Of a stretch of DNA of 64,000 bases, positions 23,840-36,210 are shown piece by piece. The notes under the pieces were generated by a model that was not told where the DNA came from, ran no database searches, and saw only the letters and a list, made by a program, of their open reading frames with translations. This DNA is from Talpa occidentalis (Eukaryota > Chordata > Mammalia > Eulipotyphla > Talpidae). The first letter of the stretch is position 1; the number at the start of each line of letters is the position of its first letter. The stretch lies in assembly GCF_014898055.3 (NCBI RefSeq), contig NW_023604295.1, positions 71,140,301 to 71,204,300 on the forward strand. Reading direction: 5' to 3'. A program made the position numbers and the translations under genes.

Positions 23840-24062
23840 AAACCAAGAGAAATAACTACATTTACTTAGAACTTACTGTATGCCACTGTCTTAAATGCTG
23901 ACCTTCCTCATCTCCGTGTTTTGAACACATTTTAAGTAAGTGAACTGCAACTTAAAGAGGTAAAGTAATTTAGAAGAGATCATGGATCAGTGAGCTGTGA
24001 AATCTAAACAAGGGGAATCTAGCTCTGATTTCAAAGCTTATCCTCTACACACCAGACCACCT
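23840..24062 (-). repeat. MIR-like ancient SINE, minus strand
   Basis: Plus-strand wording 'acttagaacttactgtatgccactgtcttaaatgct', then 'aacttaaagaggtaaagtaattt', then 'accagaccacctac' matches a reverse-oriented MIR. Confidence 0.7.
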
Positions 24063-24231
24063 ACTACCCTTGGGTTTCACCCATTTGTCTGAGAACCAAA
24101 AAAAAAAAAAAAAAGAAAAAGAAAAAAAACCTCCCAAAATACTAAAGAAGAAAAAATGAGTTAATTTTACTGACTTATACTCTTGTTGGAAGCAAATTAT
24201 GTAACCATATAAACAAAGACTGAGATTTTAT

Positions 24232-24265
24232 TTTTTTAAAGATTTATTTATTTATTTATTTGTAT

Positions 24266-24304
<39 letters not shown>

Positions 24305-24549
24305 TGCAAACAAGAGCTGGAGTACAGTCTAGAGGCGCGGGAGGGTGAGCGAATTCACCGAAGACAGAGTGGGGAACAGAACAGGCAGATTGACCAAAGT
24401 ACACTGCTGAGGGGAGCAGCAGGAGAGCCAGGAGAGGTCTGCAGCATCATGTGGGTTGCTCCCTGGCCGGCGATTGAACTCGTGCTGCAGAGTTTGTGGA
24501 TAGCTCCATAGGTTGCATCTTAACTCACTGCACCACCAGGGAGGCCCCC
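24232..24549 (-). repeat. tRNA-derived SINE, minus strand, with expanded (TTTA)n tail
   Basis: On the minus strand it begins GGGGGCCTCCCTGGTGGTGC and runs through a B box to a tail that has expanded into (TAAA)n of about 65 bp (24239-24304). GACTGAGATTTT flanks it exactly at 24218-24229 and 24552-24563. Confidence 0.95.
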
Positions 24550-24563
24550 AGGACTGAGATTTT

Positions 24564-27500
24564 TAGATGACTAAGAGAAACATATTAACACTGCCACTGA
24601 TCAGCTATGCTGAATTATCTACTCTATCTAAAAACAACTTTCCACTACTATAAAGTGAGTTATAGTACATGATGAAAACTTAGATATTCAGTATCCTTGA
24701 TAACATTTAAATATTTTAAAGTACTATGTTTAGTATTTTATACCACACAAATGTTTTAACATTTATCCACTTACTTTGAAGTCATTCTATACTAAATACT
24801 TGCACTGGTGGAACATCCATCTACATGTACTGTGATTAGGTAGATTACATAACTCATCTATAGTAGCTATACTGCAAGTTCTTTGCCATGAATATTGTCA
24901 TGGCAAACATTTTCACTACATAATGAATTGACCTAATGCACTTTTGTCATAAAAGACAAAATAACTGGCTGACAGCTTGATTTGAAGTTTGATTTCAACT
25001 GACGCATGCTATCATATACAATGATAACATCAGTTTGCGAATGCTTCAGTGAGTACAATCATCCTCCCAGCTGTCAAAACCATAAGATTTCCAAACTATG
25101 GCAATTATAGAAGAGGCTGCCAATAATTCATAACAGTTTTTGAGAGTGTTAATTCCCAATTATTAGCTAGTTTAGATACAAGATTTGTTCTCCAATGCCA
25201 TCTTTATCAAATTTATCACATATGATTAGAAATTGTAAACAAAGGAAGAATCAAGATTCCCTTAACCTCTTAAAAAGGGTTTATGAATCCTGATGAATAA
25301 AGTTTCTTAAAAATGATGATGTATTTTTTTTTTCCTATTTGATAGAGGGGAACATGATGGAGACAGAGTTTTGTTATTTGGAACACAATCTGACTTAGAG
25401 GATTTGGTGAAATAAATACTGGGCATGTGATGGAACCTATAAATGTAGTATAGATACATAAGAGACAGCAAATTTTTCATACTGTAAAGAACTTAGGTAC
25501 AACATCAGCCCCTGAGACCTTAATGACCATTTTTTGTGCTTTTCTCATTTTTTTAATGGCAAAATAGCCATACAGTCAACTAGTTTTTTTGGCAAAAACT
25601 CCTTGTAGCAGAAATGGTTGCAGCAAAACTACCTAGTTGCAGCAAAAACTTGTATAACCTCCCCAATGTCAAACAACTAGCTCAGAGTATTGATGTAGAT
25701 TTTAAATCAAGCCCCCCCCCATAAAGTATTTCATTATAGCATATAATTATTAGAAATGCTGAATTTTTGTCAGTCATATTCAAAGGTTATTCATACTTAG
25801 AACAGATCCTTATGATTGCGTCAATTTAGGATTGACCATTATAGAAATCTGCATGAGATTTAGAAGACAAAAGTGAAGCAATTGCCATACTCATGCTTAA
25901 TGATTAGTGTGCTAGTTCACAATTTTTCATCATTGTTTTCCATAGAGGTCTTTTTTTTTTTTTTAATATTTCCCTTTCCTACTAGTCCTTCTCACCCTCT
26001 TGAAATTAAATACTAAGGAGCAAGACTTTGTCAAGTTGGGTTAACCTTTAGAGGACTACAGAAAAATGTAGGATTTTTTTTTTTTTACTCCATCTCTACC
26101 TGTGCCCCACAAAACATTTTTTGTCCCTTTGGAATGGATACCACCCCTAGTAATACTGTGTCAAGTAATGCTACTGATTTTGATCATTATCAGCAATGTT
26201 GGCACATCCTGTTGCTTTTGGGAGAGCAGGCCTCTAACTCTGTCAGCTCAGCTACATTTCTTCTTTTACCTCTACGAGTCTATGCCTGATAGAATCTTAC
26301 TTAAAAATAGGTGAAAATTATTTTGTAATTTATCAATGTAAATATACAGACATATTATCACTTCTCCTTTCTTTCATAATCTGTCCTAAGTTCCTTTAAA
26401 TTAAGACATGGAAATAAATAAATTCATGGAAAAATGAAAATCCTTTAAGCACAGGCTAGCTTTATTATTTATGTCATTATTTCCTACTTCTTTCATTACT
26501 TAATACATGGACACAGTGTCATTAACATATTCAAAATGATCCAAAGAAGGAACATTCTTTCATAAACATGCTATTTCTAATTACAACACCATTTGTCATC
26601 AGTGTTTGTAAAATTACTCTTTCATCTCTCAGTTTATCATTCACATAAAAGTATTTTAAATTAAATGGATCTCAATTTGCATTACTTCTTATTGAATAAT
26701 AATGTAAATTATTTTCTGTTTTGTTTTCCTTACTTAGACTTTGGGGTCCCAACAGTTGAATGAAATACTCATTTATCCCAGTAGTTGTTTTCTCAAATTA
26801 TTGATAATCTTCAATATGGCCAATTGTTATAATTAAATAACACAAATAAATAAATAGAAACTAACAGGCATTTTCTAGATAACTTTCTAAAAACAAAGTA
26901 CAAGATCAAATGGGCTAGACAAAGAAACTATTTTATTTCTATGAAATTAGTCTCACACAGAGAAATAGTGAGTGAATCTAAGTGAAATCTCAGAATCTCA
27001 AGATGAGAATCTCTGTTCAAAGACTGATTGTTGAGTGAAAAAAATGTATAAAGTAAGATGGGATATGCTTTTCATAGTTTGTGTTTTCACACAGTTCTAA
27101 TATGTAATCAGAAATTCAAATAAATTTCACAGTGTTCATTTAAAATGTCATTATCAAAACAAATATATTTATGTCTATTTAAAATTCAGAATATTCACAA
27201 TCATGACTTTGAGTTCTATTCTTTGCTACATTGTTTAAAATTTGTAAAAAAAAAAAACTTTGAAAATATCATTAAATATATAGTGTGTGTATACCCACAT
27301 ACACATATGAATGAATGTCTAATATATGCTTTTAAAAACAAACTCAAAAAAATCAGGTTAAATTTTATCTTAGTTAAAATATGAAAATTAAAAAAAAGTT
27401 ATATTATTTTTCTGTACAAAAAAATTTGAAAACTTATCATATCTACACAATCATGTTTTTAGAAAATTGACATCAAGAAAAATTTCTGCCCATTCCTAAT

Positions 27501-27705
27501 GATGACAGTATTCTAACACTCTTTGGTACATTTACCATCAGATTTCGGTTATAATAATATGTAAAAGGTGTCTTTAAGTGCTTATTTGGATTACCATTTC
27601 TTCAATGTTATGATGTTTCAGTAGTTATGACAGAAAAATATTAAAATATTTAAAGAAAAACGCTAGTAAATTGGCTTTATTCCAAACAAAGCTTCCAATT
27701 AAAAT
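24564..27705. other. unassigned AT-rich sequence
   Basis: No gene is seen. Short frames at 26102-26314 and 27145-27384 have no domain. Homopolymer runs occur at 25321 (T), 25713 (C), 25952 (T) and 26076 (T). Confidence 0.5.
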
Positions 27706-27869
27706 AGTCCTGGATTTTTACATGTGACAATATATATATGAATCATATATAGTATTTTAAACCAATATGATATCAACAAAAATATAAAAATTAAACAATC
27801 AAACAAAATCACATTGTGGTGAAAGTAAAAATAAGTGGACCATGTTTAAAAAAAAACAAAACAACAAAA

Positions 27870-28620
27870 ATGACAGGTTTCTGAGAGGGTATGGAGGAAA
27901 TGGAACTCTTTCATACTGTTGGCGGGAATGTAGACTGGTCCATCCACTATGGAGGTTGCTCAAGACACCAAAAGTGGATCTGCCATAGGACTCAGCAATT
28001 CCATGTTTATGTACCTACCCAAATAACACAAAAACACCAATCCAAAAGGAAACCTGCCCCTTCCCCCGTTTACTGCAGCACTATTTATAATACACAAAAT
28101 ATGGACACAATCTAACCAGATGAAAGTTTCAAGAAAACATGGTATATATATATATGCACAATGGAATACTATTCAACAATCAAAAAAGTTAAACTCATGC
28201 CATTTGCAGCAACATGGATGAAGCTGGACAAGATTAGACCATGTGAAATAGGTCATAAGAAGAAAGATAAGTAATGAGTGGTTTCACTTATGTAAAAAGC
28301 CAAGCAAAAGTTGAAATAAACATAGGCCTTGAAAGTTGACCATAGATCTGAGGCATCCAGTAGGGCATGATGCAGGAGAGGGAGTGAAAACAGGAGTGCG
28401 GAGACTCCTGGACTGTGGACTGTGACTTAGGCTACCAGAAGGGGAATGTGGTATGGTGAGAGCAAAGGTGAGAGGGTGTTCAATGAAGGATTATTGAGGC
28501 TTTGGTGTTGGGTGTGGTGAAATAACACACTGCAGAAGTTTCAACCTATACCCCTTAGACATATTTGTGATGTAAATCAACATTGCCTCAATAAATATAA
28601 CTTAACAAGTAAAAATTAAA
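27870..28620 (+). repeat. L1 3' end (ORF2 C-terminus plus 3' UTR)
   Basis: The segment 27880-28100 contains 'ctttcatactgttggcgggaatgtagactgg', 'actatggaggttgctcaaga' and 'tgcagcactatttataatac', which is L1 ORF2 C-terminal coding text on the plus strand. The segment 28140-28620 carries the 3' UTR, ending near TAAATCAACATTGCCTCAAT and an A-rich tail. The open frame at 27891-28115 is a residue of ORF2. Confidence 0.85.
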
Positions 28621-28727
28621 ATAAAAATAAATTTTAAAAAATAATCTGTATAGACTTATAGGATTAATAGAATGTGACATTTGATCCTGAGATACAAAAT
28701 AATTCTGTAGATTGAAAGTATTATTTT

Positions 28728-28994
28728 GGGCCTCCCTGATGGCACATGGGTTTAAGGCCAACCTATGAAGCTATCCGCAGCCACTGCAGCACGAGTTCGT
28801 TCCCCGGCAGGCCAGAGAGCAACCCACATGGCGAAGCAGACCTCTCCTGTCTCACCTGCTGATCCCCTCAGCAGTGTATTTCAATCAATCTGCCTGTTCT
28901 GTTCCCCACTCTGTCTCTGGTGAATCCTTTCATCACCCATACCTCTAGCCTGTACCCCAGTTCTTGTATGCATAAATAAATCTTTAAATAAAAG
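28728..28994 (+). repeat. tRNA-derived SINE, subfamily A
   Basis: It starts GGGCCTCCCTGATGGCACAT and carries CAGCAGTGTATTTCAATC and CTAGCCTGTACCCCAGTTCT before AAATAAAT. ATTATTTT occurs at both edges (28720-28727 and 28995-29002). Confidence 0.9.
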
Positions 28995-29002
28995 ATTATT
29001 TT

Positions 29003-30600
29003 ATGTTAATACACTACATGTTAAATTTATACTTCTATGCATTCTCAAAGGATGCATACACAGAATATTTTAAACTTTACAAGGTCAAATATCGTCACTG
29101 TGAAAGCAGATATTTAAAATCCAGAATAAGATTGTTTTTTTTTGCAGAGAAGGTTAAGTGACACAAATAAGTATTTTTGGTTTCTTACACAATTCCTCTA
29201 TCCAAAACCTATTACATAAAATAAAAAGTGAAAGAGATCTTACTAAATGTGAAATGTTATTATTCATTTGAAGGATGTGTCTTCCCTTCCCCACTGTAAC
29301 TAGAACAGTGATTATCTCAGTGAGGTGGAGAGCTTGTTTATAAAGTCGTTAGTGTTATGTGCCATGATTTTCTGGGTACATGTAAGTTTTCCTTTTTTTT
29401 TATTTTTTTAATGAGAAGTGGCTGAATATGCTCTTAACAAAATGTGCCTGGTTATATGAATAAGCAGAAATTTAGGACAAAAGTTATGCATGATTATATC
29501 CTAGACTATACTAAAGACAGCTATTTTGAGAGAAGCTCACAGTAATCTCAAAGGAGCCCTAATATTGTGATAGTCTCTCATTTTCACTTGTTTCCCTATC
29601 TATGTGATCCTTGTTATCATCTTTCACAACCTTTTATATCTGTCATCTTTCCTTCCTTATGATTTTCCAATGCATCTTTGTGTGCATTTAGTATGTTGCA
29701 GTTTCTCCTACATTATAATTTAATGAAGCCCAAGAAAAAAGAAATGGAACAGAAACCATTCAGCTTTTGAGCACTATTTAGTATGTCCTAAATTGACAGG
29801 TATTGAGCAATTAACAATAAAACTTGTAAAAAATACAAATTTTCAGAGGATTATCTACAGAGTTAAATTATATTACTTGAAGTGTTTCTAGAAAAGAAAC
29901 TGGTGACAAGTTTAAAAAGCACACAAAACTAAAGGAGTAATATTTTGAGAATTATATGATAGTAGTCAATAAGAAAATGAAGAAAATGGACAGTCACTAG
30001 TAAGCTCTGTGTCTATTTGTTCTGTCATTTTTGAGGATGTCTTAGACTCTGTCTTAACCTGAATTGCTGTATTGTAGTTGTTGATGATTTTAAAAGACAC
30101 GCACATTTACTTTCTTAGTGTTTGCACAGAACAAACAAACATTTAAGTATTTACTTTTCACCACTCAAATCCATGGCTCTACAACTGTCAATACCCCAAA
30201 TCCATTAGGAAAATGTCTAGAAAAGTATAGAAAATAAGCAACTGGAAGCATCAAAAACCAAGCACAAAGCTCCATAAAAACACGCTTTTTTTAACCTTCC
30301 AATTTACCACATAATAACAGAGTATAGAGAGCAATGGACAAGTTAATGTTCTCTGAATCCCTTTGATTAACATTTTGGAGCTCAACTACTATGATTGGGT
30401 TCCATAAACAATATAATTTCCGCCAATGACCTTTAACATACCCAATACCATTCAGTCTCCACCAATCTAAATTTTGACTTCTAAATACTTTCTATATTCA
30501 AGCTCCTTAGTATTTCCATGTGATTGTTCACACAATTTTCCACTGCTTTTCTCTTCATCTTTTAAAAACTGGTTTACAAACTATTTTCTGATAACTTGAA
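29003..30600. other. unassigned sequence
   Basis: I see no gene or clear repeat. Confidence 0.5.
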
Positions 30601-30609
30601 AGAGAATAT

Positions 30610-30830
30610 GTACAGATAAAAATTGTTGAGCATCTACTAAGGTATATTATGTGCATGACAATTTATTTCCACTATCTCATTTTTAACCCGGGAAGAGACA
30701 TTATCCTCAGTTCACAGAAAAAGAATCAAGAGATTAATGAGATGAAGAAATAGTCATCATATTAGAGCTGGTTGATGATAGTTACGGAAATCAAAATCCC
30801 TAGAGTATGTCTCTAAAGCTTGTACTCTTT
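30610..30830 (-). repeat. MIR-like ancient SINE, minus strand
   Basis: Plus-strand text 'gagcatctactaaggtatattatgtgcatgaca', 'cactatctcattttta' and 'agcttgtactct' parallels a reverse-oriented MIR. Confidence 0.6.
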
Positions 30831-30964
30831 CTGGAGTACCAATAGAAAAGGCAAATGAGTACTTTGGCAATATGGAGGACATTGCCCTTTGTGGTTAGAT
30901 TGGTGCATTTTATGATAGACAAAAAAATAAAAAATAACACTATGTAAGTGCACTTAGAAATACG

Positions 30965-31130
30965 AACTTTTTAGTTTCTTCTTTTTCACTCAGCATTATT
31001 TTTGTGAGATTCATCCAAGTTATTGATTTTAGTGTAATTCATTTATGCACACTGCAGCTTAGATTAGATTTGTAATAATTATTGTATGGTTATAATGTAT
31101 TTTAATTTTTCTGATCAAATATAAAGGTTG
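30965..31130 (-). repeat. possible old L1 3' fragment, minus strand
   Basis: The wording 'ttttcactcagcattatttttgtgagattcatccaagtt' resembles the antisense of older L1 3' ends (compare 32.36-32.42 kb). It is short and tentative. Confidence 0.45.
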
Positions 31131-31374
31131 TTACACAGAACAGCATATTTCTTGGGAAATTTGGATTTCACACAGTACAAGGAAATTGTTTTCTTTTTCT
31201 AGTGCAATCAAAAGAATCACCATTGACTGATAAATTAAAACTACTTTGCCCTTTCTCATCTATAATTTAGTATTCTCAAAATAAGAATGCTTTTTACATA
31301 TATATATATAGATATTTGTGTATTTTACAAACATAGTTCTTAAAATTACACACTTGACTATTAACATTTAGCAA

Positions 31375-31700
31375 GTCATTCACTCAATATATAAATATTT
31401 TAAAACACCTACTATGTGCAAACTATTTTGCTATATACTATACCCATGGAAAACAAAACAAACAAAAAACTTAGTCCCTGATCTTCCACAATTAAGATTA
31501 AAATCCTAAGGAGCATAAAAACAGCAAAATAGCAAGTATGATGCAACATGCTAAATAACAAAGGAAATAATGCACTGCTTACTCAGGGAGAACAAAAAAT
31601 GAGGGCTAGCCCACGTTTCTAGGAGAAGTGGGTCAGGAAAAGCATCCTGGAGGAAACAATAAGTTGAGTGTTATTCAAGCAGTTTGGGATGTATTCCTGA
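31375..31700 (+). repeat. old mammal-wide interspersed repeat
   Basis: It contains 'tcattcactcaatatataaatat...cacctactatgtgcaaact', 'ttagtccctgatcttccaca' and 'tcaggaaaagcatcctggagg'. These are the typical phrases of a widespread ancient mammalian repeat whose exact name I cannot fix from sequence alone. Confidence 0.5.
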
Positions 31701-32105
31701 AAAGGGCAACAGAGTGTGTTCAGATTCTAAGGTGAGAAAGAGATTGAAATGTTGAGGAAAATGAGAGTGCTTACATGTGTTTGAGACTTAGAGTTGTACA
31801 GTTTCCTTATCCATAAAATAAAGGAAGTAGACAAAACACTTTTCTAGCTCTGACATTTATATAAAACATTAGTTCCCCATTAATCTGGCCTATATAGCTC
31901 TATTGAACACTTACAAAGAGAAATCTTGAATTTGATTGCTTTAACCTCCTGCAAAGCTAACCAAGTGAAACAATATACACAGAGGTCCACGCAGTGCTGT
32001 GGAATGACTAATGGCACAAAAGAAAGCAAATTTGGCAAGTAAAGTTTATCACATGACCTTGTCTTAGCTCAGTGTGAATATCTCATACTTTAGATCTATG
32101 TATGA
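31701..32105. other. unassigned sequence
   Basis: I see nothing identifiable. Confidence 0.5.
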
Positions 32106-32122
32106 CCCTCAAATATTTTATT
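32106..32122. other. left target-site duplication of the split SINE
   Basis: CCCTCAAATATTTTATT here matches 38843-38859 on the far side of the SINE. It shows where the SINE landed before the L1 separated the two halves. Confidence 0.9.
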
Positions 32123-32205
32123 TCATTTTTTTTTTTTTTTTTTTTTTTTATAAATTTTATTGTTATATTCCCCATACAATTGCAGCCCCCATTCTGACCA
32201 CAATC

Positions 32206-32232
32206 CCTCCCCTCCCGCCCCCGCCCCCTAAA
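32206..32232 (-). other. G-rich run in the L1 3' UTR
   Basis: On the minus strand this is an almost uninterrupted series of G runs separated by single bases, as is usual in mammalian L1 3' UTRs, and is capable of forming a quadruplex. Confidence 0.7.
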
Positions 32233-32288
32233 AGTGTCTCTGGTTCATAGTTTTTTGTTGATTTTGATTTTCACTTTCTTATAGTTAT

Positions 32289-35200
32289 TTATTTTCCTGG
32301 TCCATTATTTAAGTTTTCTAGATTCCTGCTATGAGTGAGACCATCCGGTATTTTTCTTTTTCTTTTTGGCTTATTTCGCTGAGCATGATCCCTTCCAGCG
32401 CCATCCATGTTGCAGCAAATTGCATGTTTTATCTTTTTGAATGCTGAGTAATATTCCATGGTATATATGTACCACATCTTCTTGATCCAGTCATCTATTT
32501 TTGGGCATTTGGGTTGTTTCCAAAGCTTAGCTATTGTAAACAGTGCTGCTATAAACATAGGGGTGCAGGTGTTCTTTGGAATTGATGTTTCTGTGTCCTT
32601 TGGGTAAATACCTAGGAGTGGAATTGCTGGGTCATATGGAAGCTCTATGTTTAGTAGGTCCAGAAATCTCCACACAGCTTTCCACAGTGGTTGGACCAGT
32701 TTGCACTCCCACCAACAGTGCAGAAGAGTTCCTTTTTCTCCACACCCTCGCCAACATTTGTTGTTGCTAGTTTTTTTAATATGTGCCATTCTCACTGGTG
32801 TAAGATGGTATCTCATGGTAGTTTTGATTTGCATTTCCCTGATGACAAGTGATGTTGAACATTTTTTCATATGCCTGTTGGCCATTTGCATTTCCTCTTC
32901 AGAGAAGTTTCTTTTAAGCTCTTCTGCCCATTTTTTGACTGGGTTATTTTCTTTGTTGTTGTTGAGTCTCATCAGCTCTTTGCAGATTTTTGTGATCAGT
33001 CCTTTATCATTAGTGTTGGGTGCAAAAATGTTCTCCCAGTTGGTGGGGTTTCTCTTTGTTTTTGTTATTGTCTCTTTTGCTGTGCAAAAGCTCTTTAATT
33101 TGATATAGTCCCAGCTGTTTATCTTTGCCTTCACTATCACTGCTTTGGGTGATGTGTCTGTAAAGATGTCTTTGATGTGCAAATCACGTAGTGTTTCGCC
33201 TATATTTCCTTCTATATATTTTATGGTTTCAGGTCTTATGTCTAGTTCTTTAATCCATTTTGAGTTGATTTTTGTGTATGGTGTGAGGTGGTGGTCAAGC
33301 TTCATTCTTTTGCATATAGCGACCCAGTTTTCCCAGCACCATTTATTGAACAAACTTTCTTTGCTCCAATGCATAGTCTTTGCTCCTTTGTCAAAGATTA
33401 GTTGACCATAAATCTGTGGGTTTATTTCTGGATTTCTATTCGATTCCATTGGTCTGTATGTCTGTTCTTGTTCCAATACCATGCAGTTTTGATGATTATG
33501 GCTTTGTAGTATAGTTTGAAGTCTGGGAGTCTGATGCCTCCATTCCCTTCTTTTTTTTCAGGAGAGCTTTGGCTATTCGGGGTTTTTGGTGATTCCATAT
33601 GAATTTCATCAATAATTGTTCTATTTCTTTGAAGAATGACATTGAAATTTTGATTGGAATAGCATTGAATCTGTATATTGCTTTTGGAAGGATGGCCATT
33701 TTAATAATGTTTATTCTTCCAATCCATGAGCAGGGGATGTCTCTCCATTTCTTTGTGTCTTCTTCTATTTCTTTTAACAGTGTTTTATAGTTTTCTTTGT
33801 ATAGGTCCTTTACCTCTTTTGTTAGATTTATTCCCAAATATTTGATTTTTTTTTGTTTCAATAACAAAAGGGATGGTCTTTTTGATTTCTTCTTCTTCAG
33901 ATTTATTGTTTGTGTATAGGAAGGCTACTGACTTTTGCGTGTTGATTTTGTATCCTGCCACTTTACTGAACTGATTGATGAGTTGAATTAGCTTTTCTGT
34001 GGAGTTTTTGGGGTTCTCTATGTATAATATCATATCGTCTGCAAATAGTGATAGTTTGACTTCTTCTTTTCCTATTTGGATTCCTTGGATGTCTTTCTCT
34101 TGTCTTATTGCCCTGGCTAGGACTTCCAGTATTATATTGAAAAGCAATGGTGAGAGTGGACATCCTTGTCTTGTTCCAGATCTTAATGGAATTGCTTTCA
34201 GCTTTTCACCATTGAGAATGATACTGGCTGTTGGCTTGTCATAGATGGCCTTTATGATGTTGAGGTATGTTCCTTGTATCCCAAGAACTTCAAGGGCTTT
34301 TATCATGAATGGGTGTTGCACTTTGTCGAAAGCTTTCTCAGCATCTATTGATATTATCATATGGTTTTTATATTTCTTTTTGTTGATGTGTTGGATAACG
34401 TTGATTGATTTTCGGATGTTAAACCATCCTTGTGCCCCTGGAATGAATCCAACTTGGTCGTGCTGAATTATCTTATGGATACATTGTTGGATTCTGATAG
34501 CTAAAATTTATTGAGGATTTTTGCATCAGTGTTCATTAGGGAGATTGGCCTGTAGTTTTCCTTTTTTGTGTTGTCCTTGTTTGGTTTTGGTATTAGTGTA
34601 ATGTTGGCTTCATAGAACTTGTTTGGTATTGTCCCTTCCTTCTCAATTTTTTGGAAGAGTTTGTGAAGGATAGGCACTAATTCGTCTCTGAATGTTTGGT
34701 AGAATTCATTTGTAAATCCATCAGGTCCTGGGCTTTTGTTTTTGGGGAGGTTTTTGATTACCATTTCAATTTCGCTAATTGTAATTGGTCTGTTTAGGTG
34801 TTCTATTTCTTCTTTATCTAGCTTTGGGTGATTGTAGAGTTGTAGGAATTTGTCCATCTCCTCTAGATTGTTAAACTTGTTTCCATATAACTGTTCATAG
34901 TAGTTACTGATTATTCTTTTGATTTCTGCTGTGTCCGTTGTGATTTCTCCTCTTTCATTGATGATCCTGTTTATTTGTGCTTTCTCCCTTTTTTCCTTTG
35001 TGAGCCTGGCTAGGGGTTTGTCTATTTTATTGATTTTTTCAAAGAACCAGCTCTTGGTTTCATTGATCTTTTGGATTGTTTTTTCAGTTTCAATTTCATT
35101 TATTTCTGCTTGGTTTTTATTATTTCTTTTCTTCTACTGGTTTTGGGGTTTTCTTGTTGTTCTTTTTCTAGATCTTTGAGCTTCGAGATTAGGTTGTTTC

Positions 35201-36135
35201 TTTGCGTTCTTTCTTGTTTCTTGATGTGAGCTTCTATTGCTATATATTTTCCTCTTATTACTGCTTTTGCTGCATCCCATACATTTAGGATATTGGTGTC
35301 CTCCTTGTCGTTCAATTCAAAAAATTTTTAATTTCTTCTTTGATCTCCTCATTAGTCCAATGGTCTTCCAGTAGTGTGGTTTTTAATCTCCATGAGGTAG
35401 GAAAGTTCCTTGCCTTCTTTTTATGGTTTATTTCTAGTTTGATGCCTTCATGGTCAGAAAAGATGGTTGATATGATTTCAATCTTGGTGTATCTGTTGAT
35501 GTTTGTCTTGTGCCCCAGTATGTGATCGATCCTGGAGAATGATCCGTGTGCGCTTGAGAAAAATGTGTACTCCGTTTTTTGGGGTTTAGTGTTCTATAGA
35601 TGTCTGTTAAGCCCAATTGCTCTAGGTCTTTATTTAGAGCTTTGGTTTCTTTACTTATTTTTGTCTTGTTGATCTATCCATTGTTGATAGTGGTGTGTTG
35701 AAGTCTCCCACTACGTATGTGTTTTCTCTGATGTCTGTTTTCAGAGAGGACAACAGTTGTCTGATATATTTTGGTGCTCCTTCGTTTGGTGAGTATATGT
35801 TAATGAGTGTTATTTCTTCTTGAAGTATTGTCCCTTGATCATAATGTAGTGACCATTGGGGTCTCTTTTTATCTTTTTGAGTTTGAAATCTGTTTTATCT
35901 TATATAAGTATAGCTGTTCCTGCTTTCTTTTTTGGTCCATTTGCTTGTAGGATTGTTTTCCATCCTTTAACTTGAGCCTATTTTTATCTTTTGTAGCTAA
36001 ATGTGTTTCCTGGAGACAGCAAAAGGTTGGGTTTTGTTTCTTAATCCAGGCTGCAACTCTGTGTCTTTTTATTGAAGAGTTTAGTCCATTTACATTTAGA
36101 GTTAATATTGATATGTTAACATCTGTATTTGCCAT
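32289..36135 (-). pseudogene. L1 ORF2 (endonuclease/reverse transcriptase), frameshifted
   Basis: In intact L1s this protein nicks DNA and reverse-transcribes L1 RNA at the cut. The N-terminus at 36135 has the apurinic-type endonuclease motifs LNVNGLNS and CCLQETH. The frame then breaks by 35869 and resumes in pieces at 35616-35434, 35315-35100 and 34857-34501 ([13 protein letters not shown] and YRPISLMN of the reverse transcriptase). The piece at 34360-33785 holds the palm: [28 protein letters not shown] and the catalytic FADD in [13 protein letters not shown]. The pieces at 33867-33496 and 33482-32289 hold the thumb and C-terminus, with a cysteine/histidine motif CWRGC...H...C. About six separate shifts or stops are needed, so it is inactive, though every motif remains readable. 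Antisense frames on the plus strand (for example 32647-33108) are shadows. Confidence 0.95.
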
Positions 36136-36210
36136 TGTGTTTGTCTTTCCTTTGATTTTATTTATTTATTCTTTTAATAACTTTTTTTTTTTTTTGGCCT
36201 TCTTTCATTG

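Noticed and set aside
28146..28160. TATA-rich run as a promoter
   Set aside because: It lies in the 3' part of an L1 and is a simple AT repeat.
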